From Gonium pectorale (Eukaryota > Chlorophyta > Chlorophyceae > Chlamydomonadales > Volvocaceae), in NCBI GenBank assembly GCA_001584585.1, contig LSYV01000074.1, positions 231,831-266,415 on the forward strand: DNA of 34,585 nt. Direction: 5' to 3'. The notes beneath the pieces are model-generated. The model searched no databases. It saw only the letters and a list, made by a program, of their open reading frames with translations, and had not been told where the DNA came from. Below are positions 1 through 11,160 of this stretch, in pieces. The position numbers and the translations under genes were made by a program. Each line of letters starts with the position of its first letter. Position 1 is the first letter of the stretch.

Positions 1-192
1 GGGGTATTGGCTTTCCCCGGAGGACGGCGGAGGGGGGGTATGAGGCGCCCTGGACAGCGGGGCTTGGCTTTCCGCAGTGTTTGGCCTAACCCTGGTGGTC
101 GGAGGTACGAGATCATTCTCAAGGGGGGGGGCCCTGAGGCGCGAACTCTCCCGCCCCCTCTCCCGCCCCAACCGGGGGTCAACAAGCACACC

Positions 193-272
193 AAAACCAC
201 CATAAGCTTGCCTGTCGGTGTCCGCGACGCGACACCAAGGCGCACACGAACAGACAAGCTTATGATGGTCTT
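193..272. repeat. Short imperfect inverted repeat (hairpin)
   Basis: The left arm (about 193-221) and the right arm (about 244-272) are reverse complements over roughly 29 bases with about five mismatches. They are centred on two HindIII-like AAGCTT sites and leave a loop of about 22 bases. It lies downstream of the second exon of the VHL-like gene, probably in an intron. It could be a small foldback element; no target duplication was identified. Confidence 0.55.
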
Positions 273-417
273 CCTTCTACATTGCCCACCAACAATGGCG
301 CCGAAGGAACGGAGCCGAAGCGTAGGTGAGAGAGGCGCGAAAGATCCCCCATTCCACTCAGCCGAGCCCCCCACCATCCAGGGGCGGGCCGTACGGCGGT
401 CGTACGGTACGGCTCAC

Positions 418-1233
418 CCGTGTACTCTGCTATGAGCCCCCGGGCGGGGCTGCGGACCCGCCAAGTGTGGAACGAGTACGTGCCTGTGGCAGGGGGCGGG
501 GGGGGGGGCGTTAGTGGGGGCTTACTCGGATCGCGCGCCAGGAGGATTGAGGCGATGAAAGGGGGGCGCGGGGCGGGGCCCGGGGGGGACGGAGGTCGGG
601 GACACAAGCGGTTGGGAGGCAGTCTCAACAGGGGAGCCGCTGTGCGCCCGAGGGGGGAGAGGGGGGGGGTCGTGCACCGGGTAGGCATGCCCCGGACATG
701 TGTGCGAGGTGGACGGGGCCCGCACACACATGCTTCCCCTCCCCCCCACCTCTTCCGTCGCTGCAGGCTGGAGGCGAGCCACACACCCCCCCGGTCCCCG
801 GCATCCCCGGGATCGCCGCGACCCATCCACCCACCCACCCACCCACGGCCGCCCTCCGCCGCGGGGGCGCTCAAGGCCAGCCCGGCCCAACCGGCACCCT
901 GGTCCAGGGCCCCGGGTCCCCGGCACGCACACACCCCTGTGTTTGCCCCAGCCCGAGCCGCCGTCGCCACCCACCCACGACCATCCTCCGCCGCGGCTGC
1001 AGCGACCCGTGGGTCGTGTCGCGCAGCGCGTCGCCCCACGACAGCGTCACCGCCTCGCCGCCCTCGTTGACGAACACGTGGCTGCTCGCCTCGCTGGTCA
1101 GGCCGTTCCACTCCACGGCGCCGCCGCCACCCGCCCTAGAGGCGGCGGCGGCGGTGGTGGCAGAGGCGGCGGGGGTGGTGGCCGCGGGGGTGGCGGCGGC
1201 GCCACGGGCGGCGGCGGCGGGGGCCGGCGGCAT
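418..1233 (-). CDS. VHL beta-domain-like protein, 5' exons (partial)
   Basis: Two minus-strand exons join in phase: exon 1 at 1233-975 and exon 2 at 483-418. The next donor is GTGAGC, and the remaining exons lie beyond the left edge. The start ATG at 1233 opens an alanine-rich stretch of about 35 residues. The spliced product then reads as a beta-sandwich with the spacing of the VHL beta domain: an N-terminal strand (SSHVFVNEGGEAVTLSW), a middle segment ending LQPRRRMVVGTYSFHTW, and a last strand GLIAEYTG. Known VHL proteins have the same pattern: V.F.N, a strand containing W, a Pro-rich turn, a T/SY..H.W motif, then G.L/I. In animals VHL is the substrate-recognition subunit of an E3 ubiquitin ligase that binds hydroxyproline. 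In algae, family membership does not prove that role. The alpha domain that binds elongin C is not visible here. The resemblance was judged by eye; the splice phases (1 and 1) support the model. Confidence 0.55.
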
Positions 1234-2682
1234 GCTACCGGTGACAAATCGAGTGGTCGAGAAGGCGAAAAGGCTGAGGGGGGAAGGGAGGGAGGGGAAT
1301 CGAGGGAGAGGGCGCGTGGGGTGGGGGGCGGGCGCACGGGGCTTGGGAGGGCGGAGGGGTCAGGAAAGGGAAAAGGCGTCCTCACTAGAGAGGCCTTAGG
1401 CGCATGCTATCCAGAACTCTCGCGGTGAATTGACGAAAAGTCCCGCCGGCCCAACGTCCGGTCCCGAACCAGCCCGTGAGCCCACAGTAAGGATGACAAG
1501 CGGGGTGTGTTGAAAAGGAACAACGCATACGGGTGTAAGCGGGGTGTGTGTGGTGGGGGGGGGGGGTGGGGGGTGGGAGGGGGGGGCGTGTCGCCCCACG
1601 CGGCATGGCAGGGCGAGGGGATGCGCCTCGCTTGGGCGGCATTGTCAGCATGGTCAGCAACCACATACGGCGTTGCTAACGCCGCAGTCGTCCGGGTGTA
1701 ATGCGGAGAAGGGGAGAGGGGACGATGGGGAGAGCCGCGAGAGCTCGGGTAAGGTGACGTGTCCGTGTGTTGCACGGGGGGACGGGGGGGAAAGGTTGTG
1801 CAAGGGAATAAGGGGGGAATGTAAGTGCCTCGGGGCTCGGGGAAGCTCGAGGGTCCGTTTGGCGCATGCAGGGCTGTGTGATGGGGAGGGCGGGGGGCCC
1901 CACAATGGCGCCCAGCCCCTCGCCGCGCGCTTTACTGGCGCTGGCGCCAGCTGTTCGGCAATGGGCGTGGGCCCCGAGGCGAAGTTGCTCGGCCTTCGCG
2001 GGAGGGTGAGGGACATACCTGGCAGCGCGCCGTGCGGGCGGGGTATGGGGCCGATGCCACGCCAACGTGTCGAGGCAGAACCTCCACGGGTGTAGGATCG
2101 CTTCTTCTAAGTCGTCACGCCTGACCAACTGCACACGCTAAAAGCTAGCGATGGGACCTTGTCGCCGGATGGCGAGCTCGAGGACAGGGCCTTCGTGGGT
2201 CCATCTCATTGCATACAGTTCAATTGGTTATGGATTTAGGCTCCACTTAGCGCTATGACTCGTCCCCGACTGACGGACGGCCTCGAGCAAAAGGATTGCC
2301 GCAATTCTTCAAGCATTTATTGGTGCGTGTATTGCATGCACTCTTGCTCGAGCATCGTGCCTCGAAAGGCTCGTTACTATGCCTCTTCCGTGCAACCGTC
2401 GCAACCGATCACGGCAACATATTAAAGCGGCGAGGGGCTCGACAATGCAGCATTTCTATTATACATACCGTATGCTCACAGATAACTCTCTGGAGATAAA
2501 TACGCACTCTGTTGCTGCCCCTTGCTGTTCGCTTTCGCACACACCTTCTCATTGAGGTTGCACAGGCCAGGCAAACACTGCGGGATTGCCATTCCTCCTA
2601 CCGCAGCTAGTGGAACGACAAGCCTGTGCTGATAACGTCGGTCCCTCGACGCACCTTCGACGCTCGTTCCTGACAACCTGCC
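1234..2682. other. Intergenic region, no gene seen
   Basis: This is the divergent interval between the minus-strand VHL-like gene and the plus-strand coiled-coil gene. It contains G-rich tracts (for example 1549-1590) and several long but compositionally driven ORFs, none with recognisable motifs. From about 2100 to 2500 the base composition becomes more AT-balanced, consistent with a promoter or 5' UTR for the gene starting at 2683. No clear TATA box was found. Confidence 0.6.
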
Positions 2683-3715
2683 ATGGCCATGTACAAGCCG
2701 CACCTGCCTGAAATGTACAAGAAGGAGTTTATGACCTCCCTTCAGGTGAGCACCCTTCAGGGTACCGAGCTGCCACCGCGCAGTCGCTTGTAAGGGCGAC
2801 GCTCGCTTTAACTTTGCAATCTTTTTGAGCTGCAGGCGAAGGGAAAATTGGAGCGACCGATGACCGCGGCCGACGAGCGACGCGTACTCGAGAACAACCA
2901 AACCGCAACGCGCATCTTTCCCTCCTCCTTTGGGCGAGATGCGGTGCTGGACATCATGGTTCAGAAGGCGACGGCGCGCATCGACGCTGTCACCGGGAAG
3001 CTGCCTGCGGGGGCCCACGTGCCGTCCGCCGAGGCCGCCGGGCGGGCCGTTCCCCCCAAGCAGGGCACCTCCAACCGGCACGCGCTCGAGGTGAGGCGTC
3101 CCCGCTTGCTCGCGCCGCGGGTGGGGGAGGCTGATGGTCGGGCGATGGGTTTGGCGCGTGTTTGGCAGCTCCTGGGCCTGAAAACGCGGTGGTGCTGCCA
3201 GGGCTGGGCGGCGACCCTCCGTTGGAGAATCAGGGAGGGGTGTGATGAAGCGATGGGCCCTGTTGCTCTGGCAGACTGGGGCCTCGAGAGCTCGAGTCCG
3301 GGAGAGTGGGCCGCGGATGGGGAGTTGGTCGGTGGCTGGCCGCGCGCAAGCCACACGCAGGGCAGGGGAAGGGGGGAGGTTTGCTGCCACGATGAGACAC
3401 CACTCCCTGAATCCACGTTTACGCCTGACACAGATCCAGTTGCTAGCACGTGACGATGCGACTGGACCCCTCAAACATGGTTTTTCTTCCCCCCGCTGCA
3501 CATGCGCTACTGCGCGTCCCTTTGGCCGATCCCGACTTTGTTGACGCGCCTGCCACCTCCGATTCCCCCCTTTGCGCTCCCAGGCTCGCGTGAATGAGCT
3601 GGAGCTGGAGATTCGGGCGGAGCGGGAGCGGAGGTCGCGCCTGGAGCGCGAGATGAGCGCTTTCCGCTCCAACCTGTCATCTCGCGGCGGCGGCTGCGAG
3701 GGCTGCCCCCGCTAG
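2683..3715 (+). CDS. Small coiled-coil protein, 149 aa, unknown function
   Basis: Three exons, 2683-2745, 2836-3090 and 3584-3715, join with phase-0 introns (donors GTGAGC and GTGAGG; acceptors CTGCAG and CCCAG). The ATG at 2683 sits in a good context (CCATGG). The product begins MAMYKPHLPEMYKKEF. A central region with the motif RIFPSSFGRDAVLDIM follows, at roughly residues 45-60. The tail, about residues 107-135, is rich in Glu, Arg and Leu (ELELEIRAERERRSRLEREM), a short coiled coil. It ends in a Gly/Cys-rich tip. No signal peptide or membrane segment is visible. I do not recognise the family; a cytoskeletal or ciliary role would be a guess. A TGTAA signal lies 183 bases after the stop. The antisense 398-residue ORF over the same bases is a shadow. 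Confidence 0.8.
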
Positions 3716-3897
3716 TTGAGATATGTTCGCCAAAAACGGGGTGTTTGTAGGTTTGTAGTCGAGAAACGGGCCAGGTGCAGGTATGGGAGCGGCTCAGGCC
3801 GTATGTGCGTCGAGGGCGTGCTGAAGGTGTGACGCTGTGCTATGGAAGGGCTCGTTCCGGGTGACAACTGAAAATCCATGTCGGAGAGTTTTGCATA

Positions 3898-3902
3898 TGT
3901 AA
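3898..3902 (+). terminator. TGTAA poly(A) signal
   Basis: TGTAA is the standard 3'-end signal of volvocine algae. It lies about 180 bases after the stop of the coiled-coil gene, in a more AT-rich stretch, which fits a normal 3' UTR length. Confidence 0.65.
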
Positions 3903-4216
3903 ATTTGCGGCGTTACTTGAGGCAGAGTTATGGAGCATGGATGTGCGTCAGTTAGGTTGGACTGTAGATTGTGATTGCGTTCTTAGTTGTTCTTAACCAT
4001 GCACATTGCAGGATATGTAGGCATGAAGGCAGGTTGTACATATTGTTGCGCGCGTCGTGCTGTGGCGACGGTAGGCGAGCGGTCGCGAGGGCTTTGACCC
4101 CTGTCGACAGAGCATTTGGCAGTTCCGATAGAACCGGATTGTTTGTTTTGCAGTGTTTCTTCGGCTTGCATTCCGACCATTGTTGCTAGGGAATCGCCGT
4201 GCGTATCGTGCGAGGC

Positions 4217-4223
4217 ATAAAAG
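4217..4223 (+). promoter_or_regulatory. TATA-like element upstream of the patatin gene
   Basis: ATAAAAG lies 216 bases upstream of the ATG at 4439. A 5' UTR of about 190 bases starting near 4250 would be ordinary for this group. The transcription start itself cannot be read from sequence. Confidence 0.4.
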
Positions 4224-4438
4224 AACCTGTAGTGTGGTGCCGCTATTTAGCCACACGCTGCCACTCTCGCCTTGCTGCGCGCACTCGTGATGTTGGCGCG
4301 CGAGCTCTCTCTTGCTCTGCGTTTATTCGGGTCTTCGGAACCCGCGCGTTCCTTCGCATTCATTCTGTAACATAAGTGCGAGCATATTTGCTGGACAGCC
4401 CGGCCCTTTGCCGGCCCGTTGCCGACGGTCGACGGGCC

Positions 4439-7400
4439 ATGGCGCCTGTGGCCGGAACCCTGGGGAATGTCCTCGGCCAGCAGGCGCGCGTGCTCACGAG
4501 CCCAGCGCCATTCAGCATTTCTTGGCCCGGCTGTGGCGTCATGGTCTTCTGGCAGCTAGGTGAACCTTTCGCCCCTCCGGCCCCTGCTCATGTGACCACG
4601 AAGTGACCCTTGGCGTTCGCTCCCTAGTCCCCTCCTCACCATCCTCCCTTTCCCGCACCGCCCTTTGCCGCCCTGCGCTTGTTTGCTTCCCAGGCGTGCT
4701 GAAGGGCCTGTCCCGCCATGTGGACCCCGCGGCCGTGCCCATGCTGGGCAGCTCCAGCGGCGCGCTGGTGACGGCGCTGGCGGGCTGCGGCGTGGAGCCG
4801 GCGGCGGCGGCCGAGGAGGCGCAGCGGCTGCTGTGCAGCCGCCGCGTGTCGGGGCGGCGGCTGGGGGTGGTTGGCGTGCTGGGTACGTACGACGGTTGGG
4901 GCGTAGGGCGGGGTGGGGTGGAGGAGTGGGGGGCCGTGCGGGCAGTTCAGGGCAAAGCAAACGAGAACATTCACACAGAGGTGGGCGCGCGGAGCCTTGC
5001 TGGAATCTGTAGGAACATAATTGCAAACAGTAGCTAGGGCTGGTAAATATCTGGGGCTGCGGCCGTGGGCTGCCGCTCATGGGTTACGTCATCCTGGCTG
5101 CCTTCCTCCGTCGGACGGAGAGCAGGGCCCCTTCGGCGCTTTGGACGACAGTGCGCGTCCCGTCGCGTCCGTCCGAATGGGCGCGGTGGGAAAGGGTGGG
5201 TTGCGGGGGTTGATTTGGGGGCCCGAGCCCCGGGGTCTCGTGGGAGGCTACAGGTTACACGGGTGGTCCTTGCTTTGGCGGGGGACGGGGAGAGCCGGAC
5301 GGTTGGGGCAGACAGCTGCGTCCCCGCCCCCCTCCCGTGCCCCCGCCCACACCCCACCGTGCCGGCAGGCCGTGATCCCTCGCCGCCCCACCCCACGCGA
5401 CCTGACATGCGCCCCCAGACATGCGCCCCCAGGCTGAGAATGCCTTCCAAACCCACTACCCCACGCGACCTGACGTGACCCTTCTCGGGCCCCAGGCTGT
5501 CTCGGGCCCAGGCCTGGCTTCCCGGCGGGCTTTCCGACCCCGGGCTTTCCGACCCCTTTGCCGCTCAGCTCATGTCGGACCGCGACGGCATGCGCCTCCG
5601 AATCCTCTCTACTCACGACGACCCACCCCACCCCACCCGCCTGTTCGGCCGCCAGCCCACCGCCACCCGGTATCCCCGCCCCACCCCACTCGGCCTTTCC
5701 CCCTGCCCCGACCACCCAGGCGGCATTACCCGCCACTGGTTGGAGGCCTGCCTGCCCAACGACGCGGGTGCGAGGGGGAGCCGCTAAACATCAACAGAAC
5801 TGCCCGGGTGCCGGGTGCCGGGTCAGGCAGGGGCTGAAGATATGGCGCGCCCCGTGTTGGGCTGTGTGGTGAGAGGCGGCTATTGTTCTGGGGTCGGGGC
5901 GGGGCGGGTGGTGGCGCTTGTTGTTCATGGGGTCGGACTGGGGTTGGGTGAGGCGATTATTGAGTGGCAGGGGGCAGGGGCCAAAATGAGAAAGGGGCTG
6001 TCCGGAGAGGTGGTAGAGGCGGAATCTCGTTATCGGGCTGTGGGCACGTGGCGCCAGGCGGGCGGGCTCTTGACACCACTGGCCGCGGGGTCAGAGCTAA
6101 GAGCTGAGGACGGGGGTGCCGGGGCGCTGTCCCCCGGGCGGGGGGGGGACTGCGGTCTTGCTGCGGCGCCCGTGGGCTGAGGGGCTGCGGAGTGACGGAG
6201 TTTGGGGTACAGATTGGAAGGCGTTCTCAGAAGAGAAGCCCGAGGCGCGTGACGGAGAGGGGGCTCTCAGAAACAGGGAAGGGCGTTCTCACGGAGGGGC
6301 GGGCAGCGCGTGGGGTGGCGTGTTCGGGATCGGTCTGTGCCCCACGGGGTGAGGCGCTGTCCCTGACCGGGCTGTGGGCTCTCCCTGCCATCCCGGCCCA
6401 TGGCCTCCCGGCTCCCGCGCGACACCCTCCCCCCTTCCTCCCGCGACCCCTGCCGCTGTCCCGCCGCTTTCCGTCCTCTTTGGCCCCTGCGCCGCCCCGC
6501 CCCCGCCCCCGCTCCCCAAAAGCCTGCCTCCCCCCACCGGCCTACCTGTTGAGAATTCCTTCCAATACTCTGACCCCTCCACTCCCCTCTACTCCAAGGC
6601 CTCCGCCACCCCTCCCCACCCCACCGCCATGCCGCTTTCCAGCCTCTTGACCCACGCCGACCTTTTCCCGCATCCCCTCCCCCTCCCCTGCTCTCCCCGC
6701 CCCCCCAATTCACAGGCTCCCGCCTGTCGGGTCGCTCCACGGTGCTGGTGACGCGGCTGCCGCTGCTGACCACGGAGCACATCACACACTTCGCGTCCAA
6801 GCAGGTGGCGAGGGGCGGGGGCGTCGTCTTGCGGGGGGGGGGAGGGAGAGGGGAGCAAGGGGGGAGGGGAGGGGAGCAAGGGGAGCACATCACACACTTT
6901 GCGTCCAAGCAGGCAAGTGCGGCGGCCGTCTACGGGAGGCGGGGGGGGGGCGAGGGGCGGGGGCGAAGGGGGGCGGGTTGGGCCTGGAACGAGGCGGCAT
7001 GGGCATGCGCGGCCGCCCGGGGGAGGCGGGGCCGTACCTGCCCCCAGGGAAGGGGTCGCTGTTTCACGAGCAGGTGTTTGACGAGGGCGCACTGGCATCC
7101 GGTTGCAGTCTCCAGTCTCCAGGGGGGGCGGGTTTCAAGAGGCTGGAGGGCGTGCTCACTAGGAGGCGAGCCAGGGGGCGGGGCAGGGAAGGGCTAGGGG
7201 GCGAAGTGGGGAGGGCCGGTAGCGGTGGCGGTGGGGGGCGGGCGGGCGTCCTCGCTGGGCGTTTCCCCGTTTCCTCGTGACCTGGTTAACACGGGCACCC
7301 GAGCTCTGGGACGTCCCTGCGTGCTGCGTCACCCGGCGATGCATCGCGGCGGGTGGGGTCGCTGCGGTTGGAGCCGGGGCCGGGACGCTCGGCTATGCGG

Positions 7401-9370
7401 CAAGCGAGCGGTGGGGCGGGGGGAGGGCGCGGGGCTCAGCAACGGGCGGCCCTAAGCCCCCTCGTCTCGGGTAAATCCCGTCTTCTCCGTGTGCGAGGCG
7501 GGGCGAGGCGGGGGCTGGGCTGCACGGGCCACCCAAGCCCCCCCCCGTCCCGTCTTGCTTTCGTTTCGGACACCGGACACCCACACTGCCACACGCCCCC
7601 CCCCGCCCGCTGGCCCCTGGATGCCCCGACCCGGCCAACATGATGTTCCAGCAGCGTACGCGCGGCCCGAGCACGTGTCTGACCGCACCGCCGTGCTGTC
7701 GTACTGCCTTGTCGTACTGCCGTACGCAGGACGTGGTGGACGTGGTGATGGCCTCAGCGCACCTGCCGCTCGTGCTGGACGGGACCTGGTGAGCGGTCCC
7801 CCCGGGGGCGGGGGGGGGGGGAAGGGGGTGTGTTACGTCATGCGAATGTGCGTGCTTGTGGACAGGCTGCAAACAGGCTAGGCGAGGTAGGCGAGGCGAG
7901 GCAACAGTCGAGCAGTCTGGCATTCTAGCCGGTAGCCCAGCGACCCACGCGTTACGCATGCGACCCGCTACACGACCCCGAAGGAAGGGGAAGGGGAAGG
8001 GGTGTGTGGGGGCGGCTTGACCGTGGCAACAGCAATGCCCCGGGCTAGAGGGACCATCTGCATATCGGACGTGGGGAGGCTTTGCTGCGGTCCCGGCGCG
8101 CTTCGATTACTTCTTCCGCAGAATGACCGGCGAGCGACGCACGCACACCGCCAGACTGCTCGACTGTTTGCCTCGCCTCGCTCGTCTGTTTGCAGCCTGT
8201 TTGCAGCCTGTTTGCAGCCTGTCCACACGCACGCACATTCGCATGACGTAACACAGAAGTCGCGGAAGACGGCTCTCCGGCGCTGGGCCCCTGCGGCCCC
8301 GCCCACCCCCACCCCCGGACCCGGTTCCAAAAACAGCCCAGCTCTGCGCTTCTTACCCCACTCCCCGGTCCTCGCTCACCCACTCACCCACTCACCCACC
8401 GCGCCGCCTCCGCCGCCGCCTCCGCCCCTGCCGCCGCCCCCACCCCCACCCCCCATCCTCCACCTTCACCGCCGCCAGGTACGCGCTGTGCCGTCGGCGG
8501 CCCGCCATCGACGGCGGCTTTTGGTGGTGGTGGGCGCGATGCGAGCAGGCGTACAGGGTGGCGGGCGGAGCCGCACCGCCGCCTGGCCACGGCGGCGGCG
8601 CCGCCGCCAGAGCCGCCGTCGCTGACGACACCGACTCGCGTGTGACCGCCGGACTGCTGGACTGCCTTGCAAATGACGTACGGCGGGGCATGGCGGAGAC
8701 CCCTGGCCCAGTGGCCACCGCCGCCGGAGGCGGCGCCGCCGCAATGGTCTCGGGTCGCCGGGAGCGCAACGGCCTCGGCTATGGCGGCGGCGGCAACGGC
8801 AGCGGCGGCGGGCTGTCCATGGGGCACAGTTCCGTGTCGGCGGCTCTTGGCGCCGCCGCCTCCGCCGCCGCTGCCGCGTCAGGGCACGGCCACTGCGCGC
8901 TGGCTGCCGCGGCGTCAGCCGCGGCGGCGGCGCCGGCTTCGTCCGCCGCCGCCGCCGGCTTCTTCACCTCCTCGCCGGCATTGCCTCCATCCTCCGCCGC
9001 CGCCACCGCCCCCTGGAGCAGCGGCCGCCCCTCTCCCCACCATCCCTTCCCTCGCCGTCCCCCTTCTCCCTCCGCCACCTACCCCTCCTCCGTCGTCCCC
9101 TTAGCCCGTCCCCACCACCCCTCGTCTGCCCCTGCCTCCTCTCCCGCCGTGCTGCTGGTACAACCCGCGGACGACCCGGCCCTGGTCAAGGACTGGCGGC
9201 GCTTCCGGAGGTGGGCGCCAGACGCCCTGGCGGGCGGCGGCGGCAGTGATGGCGGCGGAAGTGGCGGCGGCGGCGGCGGCGGCGGCTTCGTGAGCCTGGC
9301 GCGGGAGATGATGGCGCTGGGTGAGGCGTACGGCAGTGGCCCACTGATGCGGCGGTTAGAGCGGTTGTGA
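4439..9370 (+). CDS. Patatin-like phospholipase (lipid acyl hydrolase)
   Basis: Six exons close in phase: 4439-4559, 4694-4882, 5720-5767, 6716-6804, 7730-7788 and 8479-9370, giving 465 residues. Patatin hallmarks are present in order. The oxyanion/Gly-rich loop reads FSISWPGCGVMVFWQLGVLKGL (residues ~25-46, a variant of GGGxxG). The nucleophile elbow is GSSSG with Ser61. A WLEACLPNDA helix follows in exon 3. The catalytic Asp is in IDGG (Asp180, exon 6). Spacing between Ser and Asp is about 119 residues, normal for the family. These enzymes hydrolyse acyl chains from glycerolipids with a Ser/Asp dyad. The C-terminal half (from about residue 195) is mostly Gly/Ala/Ser/Pro low complexity, ending in a more ordered tail (VKDWRRFRRW, then LAREMMALGEAY). 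No signal peptide is evident, so substrate and compartment are unknown. Introns 3-5 are each 0.7-1 kb and repeat-rich. Exon 4's end is duplicated 108 bases downstream in the intron. Confidence 0.78.
6774..6913 (+). repeat. Partial duplication of the 3' end of patatin exon 4
   Basis: About 31 bases encoding EHITHFASKQ at the end of exon 4 (6774-6804) recur at 6882-6912 with one substitution. The offset is 108 bases, exactly 36 codons, so the reading frame stays open through both copies. The first copy is followed by GTGGCG. The second is followed by GCAAGT, which matches the consensus for a GC-AG intron donor. Either donor could be used. Confidence 0.8.
7829..8255. mobile_element. Foldback/MITE-like element in patatin intron 5
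   Basis: The outer arms are near-perfect inverted repeats of about 95 bases: 7829-7921 and the reverse complement of about 8153-8255. The terminal 51 bases (from TGTGTTACGTCATGCGAATG) differ at one position. The right arm carries extra tandem copies of a 12-base unit (GTTTGCAGCCTG on plus). The 230-base centre has no ORF. This is the structure of a non-autonomous foldback or MITE insertion lying wholly inside intron 5. No clear target-site duplication was found. Confidence 0.7.
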
Positions 9371-10850
9371 GGGTTGCGGCTGCGGTGGTTGTGTATAGAA
9401 TTGGAGCCAGAACAGGAAAAGACGTTCTCACTTGAGAGGCCGGTGGGAGGGGTAGACACGGCGAGTCCGTAGAGAACCTGGTCAACTTGAGGCGACTCGG
9501 GGAAACAGGCCATGGGGAGAGTTAGGAGGAGAAGATACAAACACGAGCCAGGCCCCAGGCCGAGCGACGCGCGCAGAGAGCTTGAGGGAAAGGGCCGTGC
9601 GGTGCGGCGCGTGCACGGAGCGGCGTGCCGTGTACGGCGTGAACGTACGGCGTGTTGTGTGCCGTACCTGTTTGTTCGGGAGAGCCGGCGATCGATGGAG
9701 GGGGATCATGCATGGCTACTGTGATGAGGGCGTGTGTGTGGTGGGGGGGGGGTGTGGGGGTACTGTGGGCGTGAGCAAGCGAAGCGTGTCTTAAAATAAA
9801 ACGACGCATACGACGGGCGTAAGCGCGAAAGTGATGGTGTTGTTGTAGAACCCAGCTGCAGATGAAGCTTGTGTGTGAGCCCGGGCGGGGGGGGGGCGGG
9901 GGTGGACGTCGCGGGCTGCGGGGCTGGTGCGGGCTCCGGCAGGCTGGCTGATGTGGGCCCCATGGGAGTCTCGGGAAGGTTGTCCCCAGCCAAAGATGAC
10001 GGTGGCCAATCGGCCGTCCGTCCAAGCAGGGGATCCCGCCGTATCCCGCCCAGGAGCCCGGGTAGCCGGGGTCTGTTGAAACCTTATATATATGAATATA
10101 TCCATCCCTGGCTGTAGCCTTTGGCGGGCCGTTTCGTGAGACTGACAAAAACAAGCCCTTAATGACAAGATCACCACTCGGAGGGAGCCCCCTGGGCAGA
10201 TCCTCGCGGACGGGGCGGGCGGGCCCTCGCGGACGGGGCGGGCCGGGCCGGGCTGCTTACTCGCGCGTCGTAACGCAGTGCGCTGTAGCGGCAGTGCCAA
10301 GAGGTCTCTTCTGACGCCGGGCCGGCCCGGTATTTGGTGATATTGTAGCTTCATATGTGTGTGGCCCCTGCCGAGCGCCACCTATCTTGACGACAGGGTA
10401 TTCTGAGTTACATGGATGCTGCACGCCGACCGACCGTACGGAGGCCAAGCTGTATGATGAGGAGATAGAACAAAGGGCGTGCAGGCGCTGGCGCTGGCGC
10501 AGCCGTATGCTGCGCCCGGCCGGCGTCGTCCCGCCGGTCAGCCAAGGTAAGGTACACGCGTCAGTGCAGCTTGGCTTGCCGCCCCATCAGCACCGGGGAG
10601 GCCGGGGAGAGCGTATGGGCTGGCTATCTAAAACGCTTTATTGAAACAACAGCTCCTTTTGGGGCGTTCCCAAACGGAAAACTGGGGCCGGAAGAAGGGG
10701 TACTTGAGCGAGGAACCCAGCGCCTGAAACGGGGCCCCCTGTCCAGGGCGCGGACGAAGGGAGTCACCTGACGAAGTACTTTTCCAGTTTACGGCCGCCG
10801 GCTTTGATGGATGTTCAACGTGCAGCGCTGCAATATACAACGATTAACCA
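9371..10850. other. Intergenic, no gene seen; 23-bp tandem repeat
   Basis: Downstream of the patatin stop I see no convincing exon on either strand. A 19-base unit (CCTCGCGGACGGGGCGGGC) occurs twice at 10202-10220 and 10225-10243, a 23-base period. A short AT-rich stretch occurs at 10084-10104. No TGTAA was found close to the patatin stop, so its 3' end is undefined. Confidence 0.5.
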
Positions 10851-10980
10851 GCCTGCTGCAGGAGGGTGGGCATCCCCGTATGGATTCGCCCTGTGCACTG
10901 TCACCCCTCTGGATTCAAAACGGTTGTCGGCGGCTTCGGATTCGTCTTTGGGGGATCCGACGCGTGGTTGTTGGATTGGG

Positions 10981-11160
10981 ATTCACCCGGGCGGATTCGT
11001 GCCGCGCAGGGGTGGATTCGGATTGGCGCTCGTTGGATTCGCAGCGCTGAGCGACGGATTGGGTATTCACCCGGGCGGATTCGTGCAGCGCAGGGGTGGA
11101 TTCGGATCCGCGCTCGTTGGATTCGCAGCGCTGAGCGACGGATTCGTTTGCCGTCGGAGC
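10981..11160 (+). repeat. GGATTCG-rich 84-bp tandem repeat, truncated by gap
   Basis: An 84-base unit starting ATTCACCCGGGCGGATTCGT occurs at 10981-11064 and 11065-11148 with a few substitutions, and runs into the assembly gap. Each unit contains several GGATTCG words. The gap probably exists because this array did not assemble. Confidence 0.85.

Noticed and set aside
2476..3672. 398-codon minus-strand ORF over the coiled-coil gene
   Set aside because: It is antisense to exons and introns that splice in phase on plus, and it has Arg/Pro-rich chance composition without motifs.
8384..9078. Long minus-strand Ala/Arg/Pro-rich ORFs
   Set aside because: They are shadows of the GCC-repeat-rich last exon of the patatin gene.
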